Translations under genes and position numbers: made by a program
Part shown: in pieces, positions 23,397-31,528 of the stretch
Layout: each line of letters starts with the position of its first letter
Position numbering within the stretch: position 1 is the first letter of the stretch
Notes under the pieces: model-generated
Databases searched by the model: none
What the model was told of the DNA's origin: nothing
The model's input: the letters and a program-made list of their open reading frames with translations, nothing else
DNA from: Aedoeadaptatus ivorii
Lineage (GTDB): Bacteria; Bacillota; Clostridia; Tissierellales; Peptoniphilaceae
DNA: 64,000 nt
Reading direction: 5' to 3'
Assembly (NCBI RefSeq): GCF_030815095.1
Contig: NZ_JAUSWF010000007.1
Span: 62,001-126,000, forward strand

Positions 23397-24576
23397 GCAT
23401 CTCCTTTCCGGCCAGGGCCGCGAGGACCGTTCCGCGAATGACGATGCCCTTGAGTCGCTTGCCTTCGACGATGGCGATGGGCAGTTTGGAGTCGTAGATT
23501 TCGTCGATCAGCGTATCCAGCTGGGTGTCCGCCGATGCGGTGGGGATGTCTCGAATGAGGATGGATTCGAGGTTTTCGTTTCCCTCCCGAACGGCGGCGA
23601 GGGCATCGTCGGCGGTGACGACGCCCTGGAGTTCCCGTAGGTTGTTAACCACATAGACCGACGAATTGCCCGTGGAGCGCATTTTCATCAGGGCGGAGCG
23701 GGGTCCGTTTTTTGAAATATTGATGGTGTCGGGGCGAATCATAACGCTCGCGGCATCGAGAATTTTGGAGCGGTCCACGTCGCGGACGAATTCCTCCACA
23801 AAGTTGTTGGCGGGGGAGTTTAAGAGTTCGTCGGGCGTGCCGATCTGCACGATCTCGCCGTCTTTCATCAGGGCGATGCGATCGCCCAGCTTGAGCGCCT
23901 CGTTCAGGTCGTGGGTGATAAAGAGGACGGTCTTTTGCATTTCGCTTTGGAGGATCAACAGTTCGTCCTGCATTTCTTTTCGGATTAAGGGGTCGAGGGC
24001 CGAAAATGCCTCGTCCATAATCAAAATGTTGGTGTCGGCGGCGAGGGCGCGGGCGAGTCCGACTCGCTGCTGCATACCGCCGGAGAGCTGGTCGGGGTAT
24101 TGATCCGTGTAGCCGTCGAGGCCCACCTTTAAGAGCGCCTCTTCGGCGCGCCGATTTGCTTCTTCGCGTCCGACGCCTTTTATGGTCAGGCCGTAGGCGG
24201 CGTTTTCCAATACGGTCTTGTGGGGGAATAAGGCAAAACTCTGAAACACCATGCTCATCTTTTCCCGCCGGGCGAGGCGCAGGGTTTCCTTGTCCATGGC
24301 GGTCAATTCTTCGCCGTCGATATACACTTTGCCGGCGGTGGGTTCGATCATGCGATTTACCAGGCGAATCAGGGTAGATTTTCCGCTGCCGGAAAGCCCC
24401 ATAATCACGAACACTTCGCCCTCTTCTACGGTAAAGCTTGCGCGGTTGACGCCGACGGTCGCGCCGATTTCCTCTAAGATCTCGTCTTTGTGTTTTCCGT
24501 CCTTCAGCATTTCGAGTCCCTTTTTGGGGTCCTTGCCGAATATTTTTGTCAATTGTTCCACTACGATTTTCTGCAT
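23386..24576 (-). CDS. opuAA: Glycine betaine/proline betaine ABC transporter ATPase with CBS domains
   Basis: The 396 residues have Walker A GLSGSGKST, Q-loop VFQSFALFPH, signature LSGGMQQRVGLAR, Walker B ILIMDEAFSALDP and ITHDLNEA. A C-terminal tandem CBS region (about 280-390) acts in OpuA relatives as the ionic-strength sensor. The N-terminus (KIVVEQLTKIFGKDPKKGLEML) is typical of the OpuAA/ProV group. The ATG at 24576 has AGGAGG; the longer upstream frame is rejected. It is the first gene of the opuAA-AB-AC operon, divergent from the thiamine genes. Confidence 0.94.
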   Translation of the reverse strand: MQKIVVEQLTKIFGKDPKKGLEMLKDGKHKDEILEEIGATVGVNRASFTVEEGEVFVIMGLSGSGKSTLIRLVNRMIEPTAGKVYIDGEELTAMDKETLRLARREKMSMVFQSFALFPHKTVLENAAYGLTIKGVGREEANRRAEEALLKVGLDGYTDQYPDQLSGGMQQRVGLARALAADTNILIMDEAFSALDPLIRKEMQDELLILQSEMQKTVLFITHDLNEALKLGDRIALMKDGEIVQIGTPDELLNSPANNFVEEFVRDVDRSKILDAASVMIRPDTINISKNGPRSALMKMRSTGNSSVYVVNNLRELQGVVTADDALAAVREGNENLESILIRDIPTASADTQLDTLIDEIYDSKLPIAIVEGKRLKGIVIRGTVLAALAGKEMHDA

Positions 24577-24659
24577 GGCATTCCTCCTATTATAAAATGT
24601 GTACCCAGTCGAAGGGGCGAAGAAAAGATAAATTCTCCTATAGGAAGTCGGGGAAAGCC

Positions 24660-24688
24660 TTGTCTTATGGTTGTGCATATGGTACTCT
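24660..24688 (+). promoter_or_regulatory. Promoter of the thiSFGHE operon
   Basis: TTGTCT, 17-bp spacer, TACTCT. Transcription would begin just before the leader hairpin at 24703. Confidence 0.7.
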
Positions 24689-24702
24689 ACATCTAGAGTG
24701 CA

Positions 24703-24758
24703 AGAGCACGAAGGGGTACACCACCGCGGGTGTAGTTTTCTTCGTGCTCTTTTTTTTA
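24703..24758 (+). promoter_or_regulatory. Nested leader hairpin with T run upstream of thiS (candidate attenuator)
   Basis: GAGCACGAAG pairs perfectly with CTTCGTGCTC and is followed by eight T. Inside the loop TACACC pairs with GGTGTA around ACCGC. It starts about ten bases after the predicted transcription start and ends 18 bases before the thiS start codon. None of the TPP aptamer landmarks is present. It could belong to the thiS-motif class of leader RNAs reported from Firmicutes, but I cannot check the consensus. Confidence 0.6.
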
Positions 24759-24775
24759 ACTCCGGGAGGTGTGTT

Positions 24776-24970
24776 GTGATTATTAACGGCAAGGCGTTTT
24801 CTGCAGACGGAGAACGGTCCCTCGTCCGCGTCCTCGAGGCGGCGGGCTACGATGCCGGCGCGGTGGTATGCGAGGTAAATCGAAATCTCGTCCGCCGCGC
24901 GGATATGCAGGACTATCTCGTCGAAGACGACGATATTGTGGAGGTGTTTTCGTTTACCGGTGGGGGTTGA
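24776..24970 (+). CDS. thiS: Sulfur carrier protein ThiS
   Basis: This 64-residue ubiquitin-fold protein begins MIINGKAF and ends in FTGGG. The C-terminal Gly-Gly is adenylated by ThiF and converted to a thiocarboxylate that donates sulfur to the thiazole ring. The start is GTG at 24776 with GGGAGG upstream. It overlaps the likely thiF start by 11 bases. It is the first gene of thiS-thiF-thiG-thiH-thiE. Confidence 0.92.
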   Translation: MIINGKAFSADGERSLVRVLEAAGYDAGAVVCEVNRNLVRRADMQDYLVEDDDIVEVFSFTGGG

Positions 24971-25559
24971 TAGAAAAGCGGTCCTCGCCCGCCAAAGCGA
25001 GGCATGGAACGAACGCGCGAAGAATGCGACCGTGGCGGTTTTGGGCTGCGGCGGCCTGGGTAGCAACATCGCCTGGATGCTTGCCCGCCTGGGGATCGGC
25101 ATCATCCACATCTTCGATTATGATGTGATCGAGCCGTCGAACTTGAACCGCCAGTGCTACGGCATAGGTGATATCGGCGCGCCCAAGGTAGAGGCGACGG
25201 CGCGGGCGATCGCAGCGGCGCTTCCCTTTGCGGAGGTGATTCCCCATTACGAAACCGTGGACCGGGCTGTGCTGGATCGAATCTACGGGACGGCGGATAT
25301 TTTCGTCGAGGCGTTCGACGGCAAAGAAACCAAGGCCGCCTGTTTCGATTACTTTATCGAGAAAGAAAAGCCCTATGTCTGTACCACCGGCGTCGCCGGG
25401 CCGCGCGGGGAAGTAGAGCGCCGAACGATCGGCAATGTCCATATCGCCGGCGACTTCGACGGCGAAGACCGAAACGATTGCTATATACCGAAGGTGATGA
25501 CCATCGCCGCCCTAGAGGCGCAGACGGTGTTGGAACTGTTATGGAATGAGGAGGAATAG
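24960..25559 (+). CDS. thiF: ThiS adenylyltransferase ThiF (short form)
   Basis: About 199 residues. The nucleotide loop is VAVLGCGGLGSNIAWMLARLG, here with the DYDVIEPSNLNRQCYGIGDIG block that binds ATP and the carrier C-terminus, and EAFDGKETKAACFDYF. It activates ThiS for sulfur transfer. It is of the short clostridial ThiF type and lacks a C-terminal zinc CxxC pair. The start is uncertain: GTG at 24960 is chosen because homology begins soon after it, while a TTG at 24936 is the alternative. Both overlap thiS, consistent with coupled translation. Confidence 0.9.
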   Translation: MGVDRKAVLARQSEAWNERAKNATVAVLGCGGLGSNIAWMLARLGIGIIHIFDYDVIEPSNLNRQCYGIGDIGAPKVEATARAIAAALPFAEVIPHYETVDRAVLDRIYGTADIFVEAFDGKETKAACFDYFIEKEKPYVCTTGVAGPRGEVERRTIGNVHIAGDFDGEDRNDCYIPKVMTIAALEAQTVLELLWNEEE

Positions 25560-25560
25560 A

Positions 25561-26322
25561 ATGGATACCTGGAAATTAGGAGACCGAGAGTTTACATCCC
25601 GCTTTATTTTGGGATCGGGCAAATACGCCCCCGAGTTGATCGATGCCGCGGTGGAATACGCCGGCGCCGAGATGATCACCGTCGCCCTGCGCCGGGCCAA
25701 TACGGCGGATGTAAAAAACATCCTCGATTATATCCCCGAAGGCGTGACGCTGATTCCCAACACCAGCGGCGCGCGCAATGCCGACGAGGCCGTGCGCATC
25801 GCCCGCCTCGCCAAGGAAATGGGCTGCGGCAATCTGGTAAAGATCGAGATTATGCGCGACTCCAAATACCTTCTGCCGGACAATGCCGAGACTCTAAAGG
25901 CGACCGAGATTTTGGCGAAGGAAGATTTTATCGTCATGCCCTATATGTATCCGGACTTAAACTTTGCCCGCGATATGCGCGATGCCGGCGCGGCTTCGAT
26001 TATGCCCCTGGCCTCCCCCATCGGCTCCAATAAGGGGCTGGGCACCAAACCCTTTATTCAAATCTTAATCGACGAGATCGACCTGCCCATTATCGTCGAT
26101 GCGGGAATCGGCCGACCTTCCCAGGCGGCAGAAGCCATGGAAATGGGCGCCGCCGCGATTATGGCCAATACGGGAATCGCCACGGCATCGGATATCACCA
26201 TGATGGCAGAGGCCTTTAAGAAGGGGATCGAAGCCGGAAGATTGGGATACCTCGCCAAGCCCGGCCGCATTCTGGAACGGGGCGCGGATCCGTCTTCTCC
26301 TCTGCGGGACTTTTTCGATTGA
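25561..26322 (+). CDS. thiG: Thiazole synthase ThiG
   Basis: This 253-residue TIM-barrel protein has SRFILGSGKY near the N-terminus, ITVALRRAN, LIPNTSGARNADEAVRIARLA, VKIEIMRD (Schiff-base Lys region), MPLASPIGSNKGL, VDAGIGRPSQAAEAMEMGA and a C-terminal Arg/Gly segment. It condenses 1-deoxyxylulose 5-phosphate, dehydroglycine and ThiS thiocarboxylate into the thiazole phosphate. AGGAGG precedes the ATG, two bases after the thiF stop. Confidence 0.97.
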   Translation: MDTWKLGDREFTSRFILGSGKYAPELIDAAVEYAGAEMITVALRRANTADVKNILDYIPEGVTLIPNTSGARNADEAVRIARLAKEMGCGNLVKIEIMRDSKYLLPDNAETLKATEILAKEDFIVMPYMYPDLNFARDMRDAGAASIMPLASPIGSNKGLGTKPFIQILIDEIDLPIIVDAGIGRPSQAAEAMEMGAAAIMANTGIATASDITMMAEAFKKGIEAGRLGYLAKPGRILERGADPSSPLRDFFD

Positions 26323-26334
26323 GAGGCGCATAGT

Positions 26335-27498
26335 ATGAACATTCAAGATGTGCACGAATATTTTCCGGAAATGGACAATATCGGCGAAGAAATTCCCGAT
26401 GCCATTCGCGAAAGCTACGAACGACAAAAAGACCGCGTCGTCACCGGCGCGGAGGTGATGGCGGCGCTACAAAAAGACCGCCTGGACCCGGACGACTACT
26501 TTGCCCTATTGAGCGATGCGGCGGAGGCGTATCTAAAGCCCATGGCGGAGCGGGCGCGCATGCTCAGAAAGCAGTACTTCGGCGACAATGTGTATGCCTT
26601 CTCGCCGCTGTATATCGCCAATTACTGCGAAAACGGCTGTCGCTACTGCGGCTTTAACGCCAAAAGCGGCATTCAGCGCTCCATGCTGAACGAAGAAGAA
26701 ATCGAACGGGAAATGGAGGCGCTGGCCAAAGACGGGATCGAAGACGTGCTGATCCTCACCGGCGAATCCTCCAAATATTCCTCGGTGGAATACATCGCCC
26801 GGGCGGTGGAACTCGCAAAGAAGTACTTCCGCGTGATCGGCCTCGAAATCTATCCCGCCAATGTAAAAGACTACGCGCGCTTCCGCGAGGCCGGTGCGGA
26901 TTTCGTCACGGTCTTTCAGGAGACCTATGACCCGGTGGCCTACGAATACTACCACCCCCACGGGCATAAACGCGCCATGAACTACCGCATGAACACCCAA
27001 GAGCGGGCGTTGATGGGCGGCATGCGCGGCGTAGGATTCGGAGCGTTGTTCGGCCTGAGCGATCCTCTGCGGGATGCGTATTCGTTGGGGCTGCACGCGC
27101 ACTTGCTGCAACGCAAATACCCCCACGGAGAAATCGCCGTGTCCCTGCCGCGCATTCGACCCACCCACGGCGCCGAGGAAGTGGAAAACAAGAACCGCAT
27201 CGACGAGAAGAAGCTGATGCAGTATCTCCTCGCCATCCGCATCTTTTTGCCCTTTGCCTCCATCACCATTTCCACGCGGGAAGGGGAGTCCTTCCGAAAC
27301 GCCGCCATGTACTACGGCGCGACGAAGATTTCCGCTTCGGTGGATACGGGGATCGGCCGCCGCACCGAAGAAAACCGCAAGGAAGCCGAAGGGGAAGAAC
27401 AATTCGTCATCGACGATCAGCGCACCCTCGACGATATCGAGAAGGATCTCGCCGAAATGGGGATGTATGTGCTGAGAAACGACTACATTCGGCTATGA
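26335..27498 (+). CDS. thiH: 2-iminoacetate synthase ThiH (radical SAM)
   Basis: This 387-residue radical-SAM enzyme has the cluster motif CENGCRYCGF and the downstream YHPHGHKRAMNYR and GFGALFGLSDPLRD blocks typical of ThiH. It cleaves tyrosine to p-cresol and dehydroglycine (iminoacetate) for ThiG. This replaces the oxygen-dependent ThiO and fits an anaerobe. The RBS is weak (GAGAGG). The last four bases, ATGA, form the start of thiE. Confidence 0.97.
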   Translation: MNIQDVHEYFPEMDNIGEEIPDAIRESYERQKDRVVTGAEVMAALQKDRLDPDDYFALLSDAAEAYLKPMAERARMLRKQYFGDNVYAFSPLYIANYCENGCRYCGFNAKSGIQRSMLNEEEIEREMEALAKDGIEDVLILTGESSKYSSVEYIARAVELAKKYFRVIGLEIYPANVKDYARFREAGADFVTVFQETYDPVAYEYYHPHGHKRAMNYRMNTQERALMGGMRGVGFGALFGLSDPLRDAYSLGLHAHLLQRKYPHGEIAVSLPRIRPTHGAEEVENKNRIDEKKLMQYLLAIRIFLPFASITISTREGESFRNAAMYYGATKISASVDTGIGRRTEENRKEAEGEEQFVIDDQRTLDDIEKDLAEMGMYVLRNDYIRL

Positions 27499-28109
27499 GA
27501 AAGCTATATTTTGTCACCAATTCCGAGGCATTTTCCGATCGGGACGCTTTCTTTCGCTCCGTCGAATCCGCGTTAAAAGGCGGGATCGACTACTTGCAGC
27601 TGCGGGAGAAAAATCGCGGCGACCTGGATGTGCTGCGTCTCGCCGATGCCCTGCACGACAAAGCTCGACAATACGGCACGAAGTTTATCGTCGACGATCG
27701 GGTCGATGTCGCCAAGGCGACGGAGTCAGGCGTGCACTTGGGAACCGACGATCTGCCCATTTCCGTCGCGCGAGAAATTTTAGGCGATAAGGCGCTGATC
27801 GGCGCATCGGTAAAGACCGTAGAGCGCGCGAAAGAGGCCGAAGCGGAAGGGGCGGATTATTTCGGCACCGGCGCGCTCTTTCCCACCACCACCAAGGTCA
27901 TCACCCGGCGCACCTCCTTCGACGACTTTTGCGCCATCAAAGAGACGGTGGACGTGCCGGTATTCGGCATCGGGGGCATCAACGAACAGACGCTCCCTGA
28001 ATTAAAAGGCCTGCCCTTAGACGGCATCTGTGTGGTATCGGCGATCCAATACGCCGAGGTTCCCGAAGAGGCGGTGCGCCGCCTGCGGCGCCTGCTCGAA
28101 AGCATTTGA
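27495..28109 (+). CDS. thiE: Thiamine-phosphate synthase ThiE, first copy (or TenI-like)
   Basis: This 204-residue TIM barrel has GGIDYLQLREKNRGD, FIVDDRVDVA, GVHLGTDDLP, ALIGASVKT, DYFGTGALFPTTTK and FGIGGI. ThiE joins the pyrimidine diphosphate and thiazole phosphate into thiamine phosphate. Because it is the last gene of the thiazole operon and a second thiE lies at 30062, this copy may instead be a TenI thiazole tautomerase. The retained FPTTTK phosphate loop favours synthase. It overlaps thiH by four bases. Confidence 0.82.
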   Translation: MRKLYFVTNSEAFSDRDAFFRSVESALKGGIDYLQLREKNRGDLDVLRLADALHDKARQYGTKFIVDDRVDVAKATESGVHLGTDDLPISVAREILGDKALIGASVKTVERAKEAEAEGADYFGTGALFPTTTKVITRRTSFDDFCAIKETVDVPVFGIGGINEQTLPELKGLPLDGICVVSAIQYAEVPEEAVRRLRRLLESI

Positions 28110-28145
28110 TTTAGGCTGTGTTATACTCCCCGTAGGAGGGAGACT

Positions 28146-28925
28146 ATGATTATTTACATGAGCGGCACGGGCAATACCGCCCACTGTGCGCGCGTTTTGG
28201 GTGAGCGGCTCCGAGAAGAGATCGTCGATATGACGCCCAAGATCCGCGCCGGCGATTTTTCGCCCGTCGAGAGCGCGCGATTGATCGTACTCACGCCCAC
28301 ATATTGTTGGCGCATGCCCCGAATCGTAGAGGAGTATCTGCGGCAGATCGATATACGAGCGGAACGGATCTATTTTATTCTCACCTGCGGAAGCGGCATC
28401 GGCGCGGCATCGAAGTACGCCGAGGCGCTCGCCCGAGAAAAGAAGGTCGCATTCGGAGGTTTGACGGGCGTCGTGATGCCCGAAAACTACACCGCGCTAT
28501 TCTCTCCGCCGCCCCAAGAAGAAGCGCGTGCCATTATCGGGCGAGCGGAGGAGCGGATTGATGAGATCGCATCGGCGATCGAAGCGGGAAGTGCTATCGG
28601 CGATGCCCCCACATGGAAAGGTCGCCTGCTTTCCGGCATGGCGCCCCTGTTCGATGCCTGTATCGTAACGGCGCGGCCCTTTCGCGTTAAGGACAGCTGC
28701 ATCGGCTGCGGCGAGTGCGCGCGCCGTTGCATGACCGCCAATATCGAGATGAAAGCGCAGAGGCCCCTCTGGCATGACCGCTGCATTCATTGCATGGCCT
28801 GTATCAATTACTGCCCGGTAGAGGCGATCGAATACGGCCGCCGCACGGCGGGAAAGGTGCGCTATACTTTCGAATCGGTTGAAAAAGAGGCGCGCCCTAC
28901 GCCGAAAAAAGATGCCGAAAATTAA
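28146..28925 (+). CDS. EFR1 family flavodoxin-ferredoxin fusion
   Basis: The 259 residues have an N-terminal flavodoxin-like domain with YMSGTGNTAHCARVLGE (FMN phosphate loop) and TPTYCWRMPR. A C-terminal ferredoxin domain has two cluster motifs: CIGCGECARRCMTAN and CIHCMACINYCPVEA. EFR1 proteins are soluble electron carriers of unassigned partner. The position between the two thiamine operons suggests an electron supply for the radical-SAM enzymes ThiH and ThiC, but this is inference from location only. RBS GGAGGGAG. Confidence 0.88.
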   Translation: MIIYMSGTGNTAHCARVLGERLREEIVDMTPKIRAGDFSPVESARLIVLTPTYCWRMPRIVEEYLRQIDIRAERIYFILTCGSGIGAASKYAEALAREKKVAFGGLTGVVMPENYTALFSPPPQEEARAIIGRAEERIDEIASAIEAGSAIGDAPTWKGRLLSGMAPLFDACIVTARPFRVKDSCIGCGECARRCMTANIEMKAQRPLWHDRCIHCMACINYCPVEAIEYGRRTAGKVRYTFESVEKEARPTPKKDAEN

Positions 28926-28974
28926 TTAGGTAGCGCGCGGTACTGTGCTTTCGTCCTCGAAATATCCGAATCGT

Positions 28975-29017
28975 ACGCCTTATTTTCGAAGAAAACTTTG
29001 GGAAGGAAGGCGTTTTT
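28975..29017 (+). terminator. Weak terminator after the EFR1 gene
   Basis: ACGCCTT pairs with AAGGCGT across a 25-base loop, followed by TTTT. The long loop makes it only a moderate candidate. Confidence 0.4.
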
Positions 29018-29041
29018 CGGGTGCCGTAATTTCATATATAT

Positions 29042-29070
29042 TTGACAAACGGGTTTCATGGTGTTAAGGT
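29042..29070 (+). promoter_or_regulatory. Promoter of the thiM-thiE-thiD-thiC operon
   Basis: TTGACA, 17-bp spacer, TAAGGT, directly upstream of the TPP aptamer. Confidence 0.75.
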
Positions 29071-29087
29071 GAATCTAATCCAATATT

Positions 29088-29228
29088 TTGCAAGGGGGAC
29101 TTGTAAAGTTGAGAAGGTAAAACCTGACCCTTTGAACCTGTTAGTTAATACTATGGTAGGAATGCAATTCGGCGACCGAGTATCCGGCGTCGGACTTAAG
29201 GTATCTTCTCACGAAGATACCTTTTTTT
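29088..29228 (+). promoter_or_regulatory. TPP riboswitch with terminator expression platform
   Basis: P1 TTGCA/TGCAA (29088-29092 and 29163-29167) encloses AGGGGGACTTG, a TTGAGA-type pyrimidine-sensor segment, GACCCTTTGAACCTGTTAG and a TAATACTATGGTAGG-type pyrophosphate-sensor segment. This is the THI-box order. A terminator follows: AGGTATCTTC-TCAC-GAAGATACCT then T7 (29199-29228). TPP binding should end transcription before thiM. Confidence 0.95.
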
Positions 29229-29244
29229 GTGGAAAGAAGGCTGT

Positions 29245-30060
29245 ATGAGAGAAATCAGAGAAGCGTTAATAGACGCCCATAGGGCGGTCGGGAAAACGAA
29301 TCCCGTCGCGCCGTCGATTACGAATTTCGTCACGGTGGAATTTGTCGCCAACGCCCAGCTGGCGATCGGCGGCTCCGCGGCGATGGTCTATCTGCCCGAC
29401 GAGGGAGAGGCGATGTGCCGCCTCGCAAAGAGCATCTATATCAATGTGGGGACGCTGATCCCTTCCCATAAAGAGACCGTACCCCGCACGGTAAAGTGCG
29501 CCCGCGAAAACGCCGCCTATGTATTGGATCCGGTGGCAGCCGGCATGGGCGATTTGCGCACGGAGCTCTTGCAATATATGAAGGCGTATCCGCCGCGCAT
29601 TATCCGCGGCAATGCCTCGGAGATCCTTACAGTGGCAAAGCTGTGGGGCCTGATCGACGGCACATCGGGCAAGGTGCGCGGGGTGGATGCCACCGAATCG
29701 GTGGAGACCGCCCGCGCAGCGGCAGAGCACTTGGCCGCCTATATCGGCGGTGCGGTGGCGGTTTCGGGAAAAGAAGACCTCGTCACCGACGGAAAAAGGA
29801 CCGTGGTATCGAAGGGCGGCAGCGCGTATTTTACCCGCATCACCGGGAGCGGCTGTTCCCTGGGCGGGGTAGCGGCGGTGTATCTCGCCGTGGCGGATCC
29901 CTTTGTGGCGGCGCTCGCGGCGACCAACGCCTACAATGTGGCGGGAAAACGAGCCGAGGCGCAAGCGCGGGGCACCGCGAGTTTTCAAGTAGAGTTCTTG
30001 GATGCGCTCTCGAATCTCACCGCCGAGGACATCGCCGCCTGCGAAATGGAAGAGGTGTAA
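29245..30060 (+). CDS. thiM: Hydroxyethylthiazole kinase
   Basis: This 271-residue ribokinase-fold enzyme has ITNFVTVEFVANAQLAIGGSA, VLDPVAAGM, IRGNASEI, GKVRGVDA and the catalytic GSGCSLGG anion hole. In most homologues that motif reads G(S/T)GCxLG with the active Cys, which is present. It phosphorylates salvaged hydroxyethylthiazole, so the pathway can use thiazole taken up by ThiW as well as thiazole made by ThiG. It starts at ATG 29245, 16 bases after the riboswitch terminator. Confidence 0.95.
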   Translation: MREIREALIDAHRAVGKTNPVAPSITNFVTVEFVANAQLAIGGSAAMVYLPDEGEAMCRLAKSIYINVGTLIPSHKETVPRTVKCARENAAYVLDPVAAGMGDLRTELLQYMKAYPPRIIRGNASEILTVAKLWGLIDGTSGKVRGVDATESVETARAAAEHLAAYIGGAVAVSGKEDLVTDGKRTVVSKGGSAYFTRITGSGCSLGGVAAVYLAVADPFVAALAATNAYNVAGKRAEAQARGTASFQVEFLDALSNLTAEDIAACEMEEV

Positions 30061-30061
30061 G

Positions 30062-30751
30062 ATGAAGGACTTCAGCATCGAAAAATACTTCGTCGTGGGC
30101 CCCGAAAACACCGGCGGCCGTCCCGTGCTCCCGATCATTCGCGCGGCGGTGGAAGCGGGCTTTACCTTTTTGCAGATTCGCTCGAAGACCGCGTCGGCAC
30201 GGGAGTTGATCGTCCTGTTGGAAGATACCTCCCGCCTGCTTCGGGAGATGGGAAAGAGCGATTCGGTGGCCCTGGTGGCGGACGATCGCTTGGATGTGGT
30301 CCTCGCCGCCCGGGAACGGGGCGCCAAAGTCGATGGCATTCACGTCGGCCAGTCGGACATCTATCCCGAAATCTGCCGCAAGTATCTCGGCGACGATGCG
30401 ATCGTCGGGCTTTCCGCCCCCACCGGGGATCTGGTGCACTATATCGAGAAGGGCGATTTTTCGCAGATCGACTACTTCGGCGCGGGGCCGCTCCATCCCA
30501 CCGACACCAAGCGGGACTGCGGGCTCGACGCCGAGGGCAATCTGATCGTACGCACCCTCGACGAACTCACTCACTTGGCGGAGATTTCGCCCCTGCCGGT
30601 GACGGTGGGCGGCGGCGTAAAGGCGGAGGATCTCGAAGCGCTCGCGGCGACGGGGATTCACGGCTTCTTCGTGGTCTCTGCCGTGGCGGGGGCAGACGAT
30701 CCCGGGGCGGCGGCAAGGGAGCTCGTCGAGATTTGGGATCACGCCCGATGA
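30062..30751 (+). CDS. thiE: Thiamine-phosphate synthase ThiE, second copy
   Basis: This 229-residue TIM barrel has TFLQIRSKTASARE, VALVADDRLDVVLAARERGA, DGIHVGQSDI, VGLSAPT, DYFGAGPLHPTDTKRDCG, VTVGGGV and GFFVVSAVAGADDP. The GPLHPTDTK phosphate loop and the surrounding thiM and thiD genes make this the likely main thiamine-phosphate synthase. It begins one base after the thiM stop and shares ATGA with thiD. Confidence 0.92.
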   Translation: MKDFSIEKYFVVGPENTGGRPVLPIIRAAVEAGFTFLQIRSKTASARELIVLLEDTSRLLREMGKSDSVALVADDRLDVVLAARERGAKVDGIHVGQSDIYPEICRKYLGDDAIVGLSAPTGDLVHYIEKGDFSQIDYFGAGPLHPTDTKRDCGLDAEGNLIVRTLDELTHLAEISPLPVTVGGGVKAEDLEALAATGIHGFFVVSAVAGADDPGAAARELVEIWDHAR

Positions 30752-31527
30752 AGACAATGATGACCGTGGCGGGGAGCGACGCATCCGGCGGGGCGGGGAT
30801 TCAGGCGGACATCAAGACCGCCACCGCCCTCGGCGTCTATGCGACGTCTGCGATTACAGCGATCACCGCCCAAAACACCATGGGGATTCGCCGCATCGAC
30901 GTGCTGCCGCCGGAGGCGGTAGAGGCGCAAATGCGCGCGATCCTCGAAGACATTCCGCCCGATGCGGTAAAAATCGGCATGCTCTCGTCCGCCGAGACCA
31001 TTCGCACCGTGGCCCGCTGCCTTCGGGACTATGCGGGACCGGTCGTCGTCGACCCCGTGCTCGTCGCATCGAGCGGCGCGCGGCTATTGGAGAAAGAGGC
31101 GCTTACCGCGCTGACCGACTGCCTCTTTCCCGTGTGCGATCTGATTACGCCCAATCTCCCCGAGGCGGCGGTGCTTTTGGAACAAGAGCGCATAGAAGAC
31201 GGGGATATAGCACAGATCGCCGCATCCTTGGCGAAGCGCTACTCCCTTGCCGTGCTCGTAAAGGGCGGCCATGCCGAGGGCGATGCGACGGATGTGCTCT
31301 ATGACGGAGCAATACACTACTTTACCAAGCCTCGCGTAGAGGGCGCCGATCCCCACGGGACGGGGTGCACGCTCTCTTCGGCGATCGCCTGCTATTTGAG
31401 TCTCGGCGCGCCGCTTCCTGTGGCGGTCGAGAAGGCGAAGGAATACGTATATAACGCGATAGAAAGTGCGCCGAATCTGGGTTCGGGCAAGGCGCCTTTG
31501 AATCATATGAATATAGGAGGAAAATAA
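30748..31527 (+). CDS. thiD: Hydroxymethylpyrimidine/phosphomethylpyrimidine kinase
   Basis: This 259-residue kinase has TVAGSDASGGAGIQADIKT at the N-terminus, AITAQNTMGI, DAVKIGMLSSAE, VVDPVLVASSGARLL, LITPNLPEA, VLVKGGHAEGDATDVL and GTGCTLSSAIA with the catalytic Cys. It phosphorylates HMP twice to give the pyrimidine diphosphate for ThiE. The start overlaps thiE by four bases. A second possible start lies two codons later. Confidence 0.96.
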   Translation: MKTMMTVAGSDASGGAGIQADIKTATALGVYATSAITAITAQNTMGIRRIDVLPPEAVEAQMRAILEDIPPDAVKIGMLSSAETIRTVARCLRDYAGPVVVDPVLVASSGARLLEKEALTALTDCLFPVCDLITPNLPEAAVLLEQERIEDGDIAQIAASLAKRYSLAVLVKGGHAEGDATDVLYDGAIHYFTKPRVEGADPHGTGCTLSSAIACYLSLGAPLPVAVEKAKEYVYNAIESAPNLGSGKAPLNHMNIGGK

Positions 31528-31528
31528 A

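Noticed and set aside
24600..24776. TPP riboswitch before thiS
   Set aside because: No CUGAGA and no ACCUGA-type conserved segments; only a nested hairpin with T run.
24577..24792. N-terminal extension of opuAA
   Set aside because: It crosses the divergent thiS leader and promoter and has no family similarity; ATG 24576 has AGGAGG.
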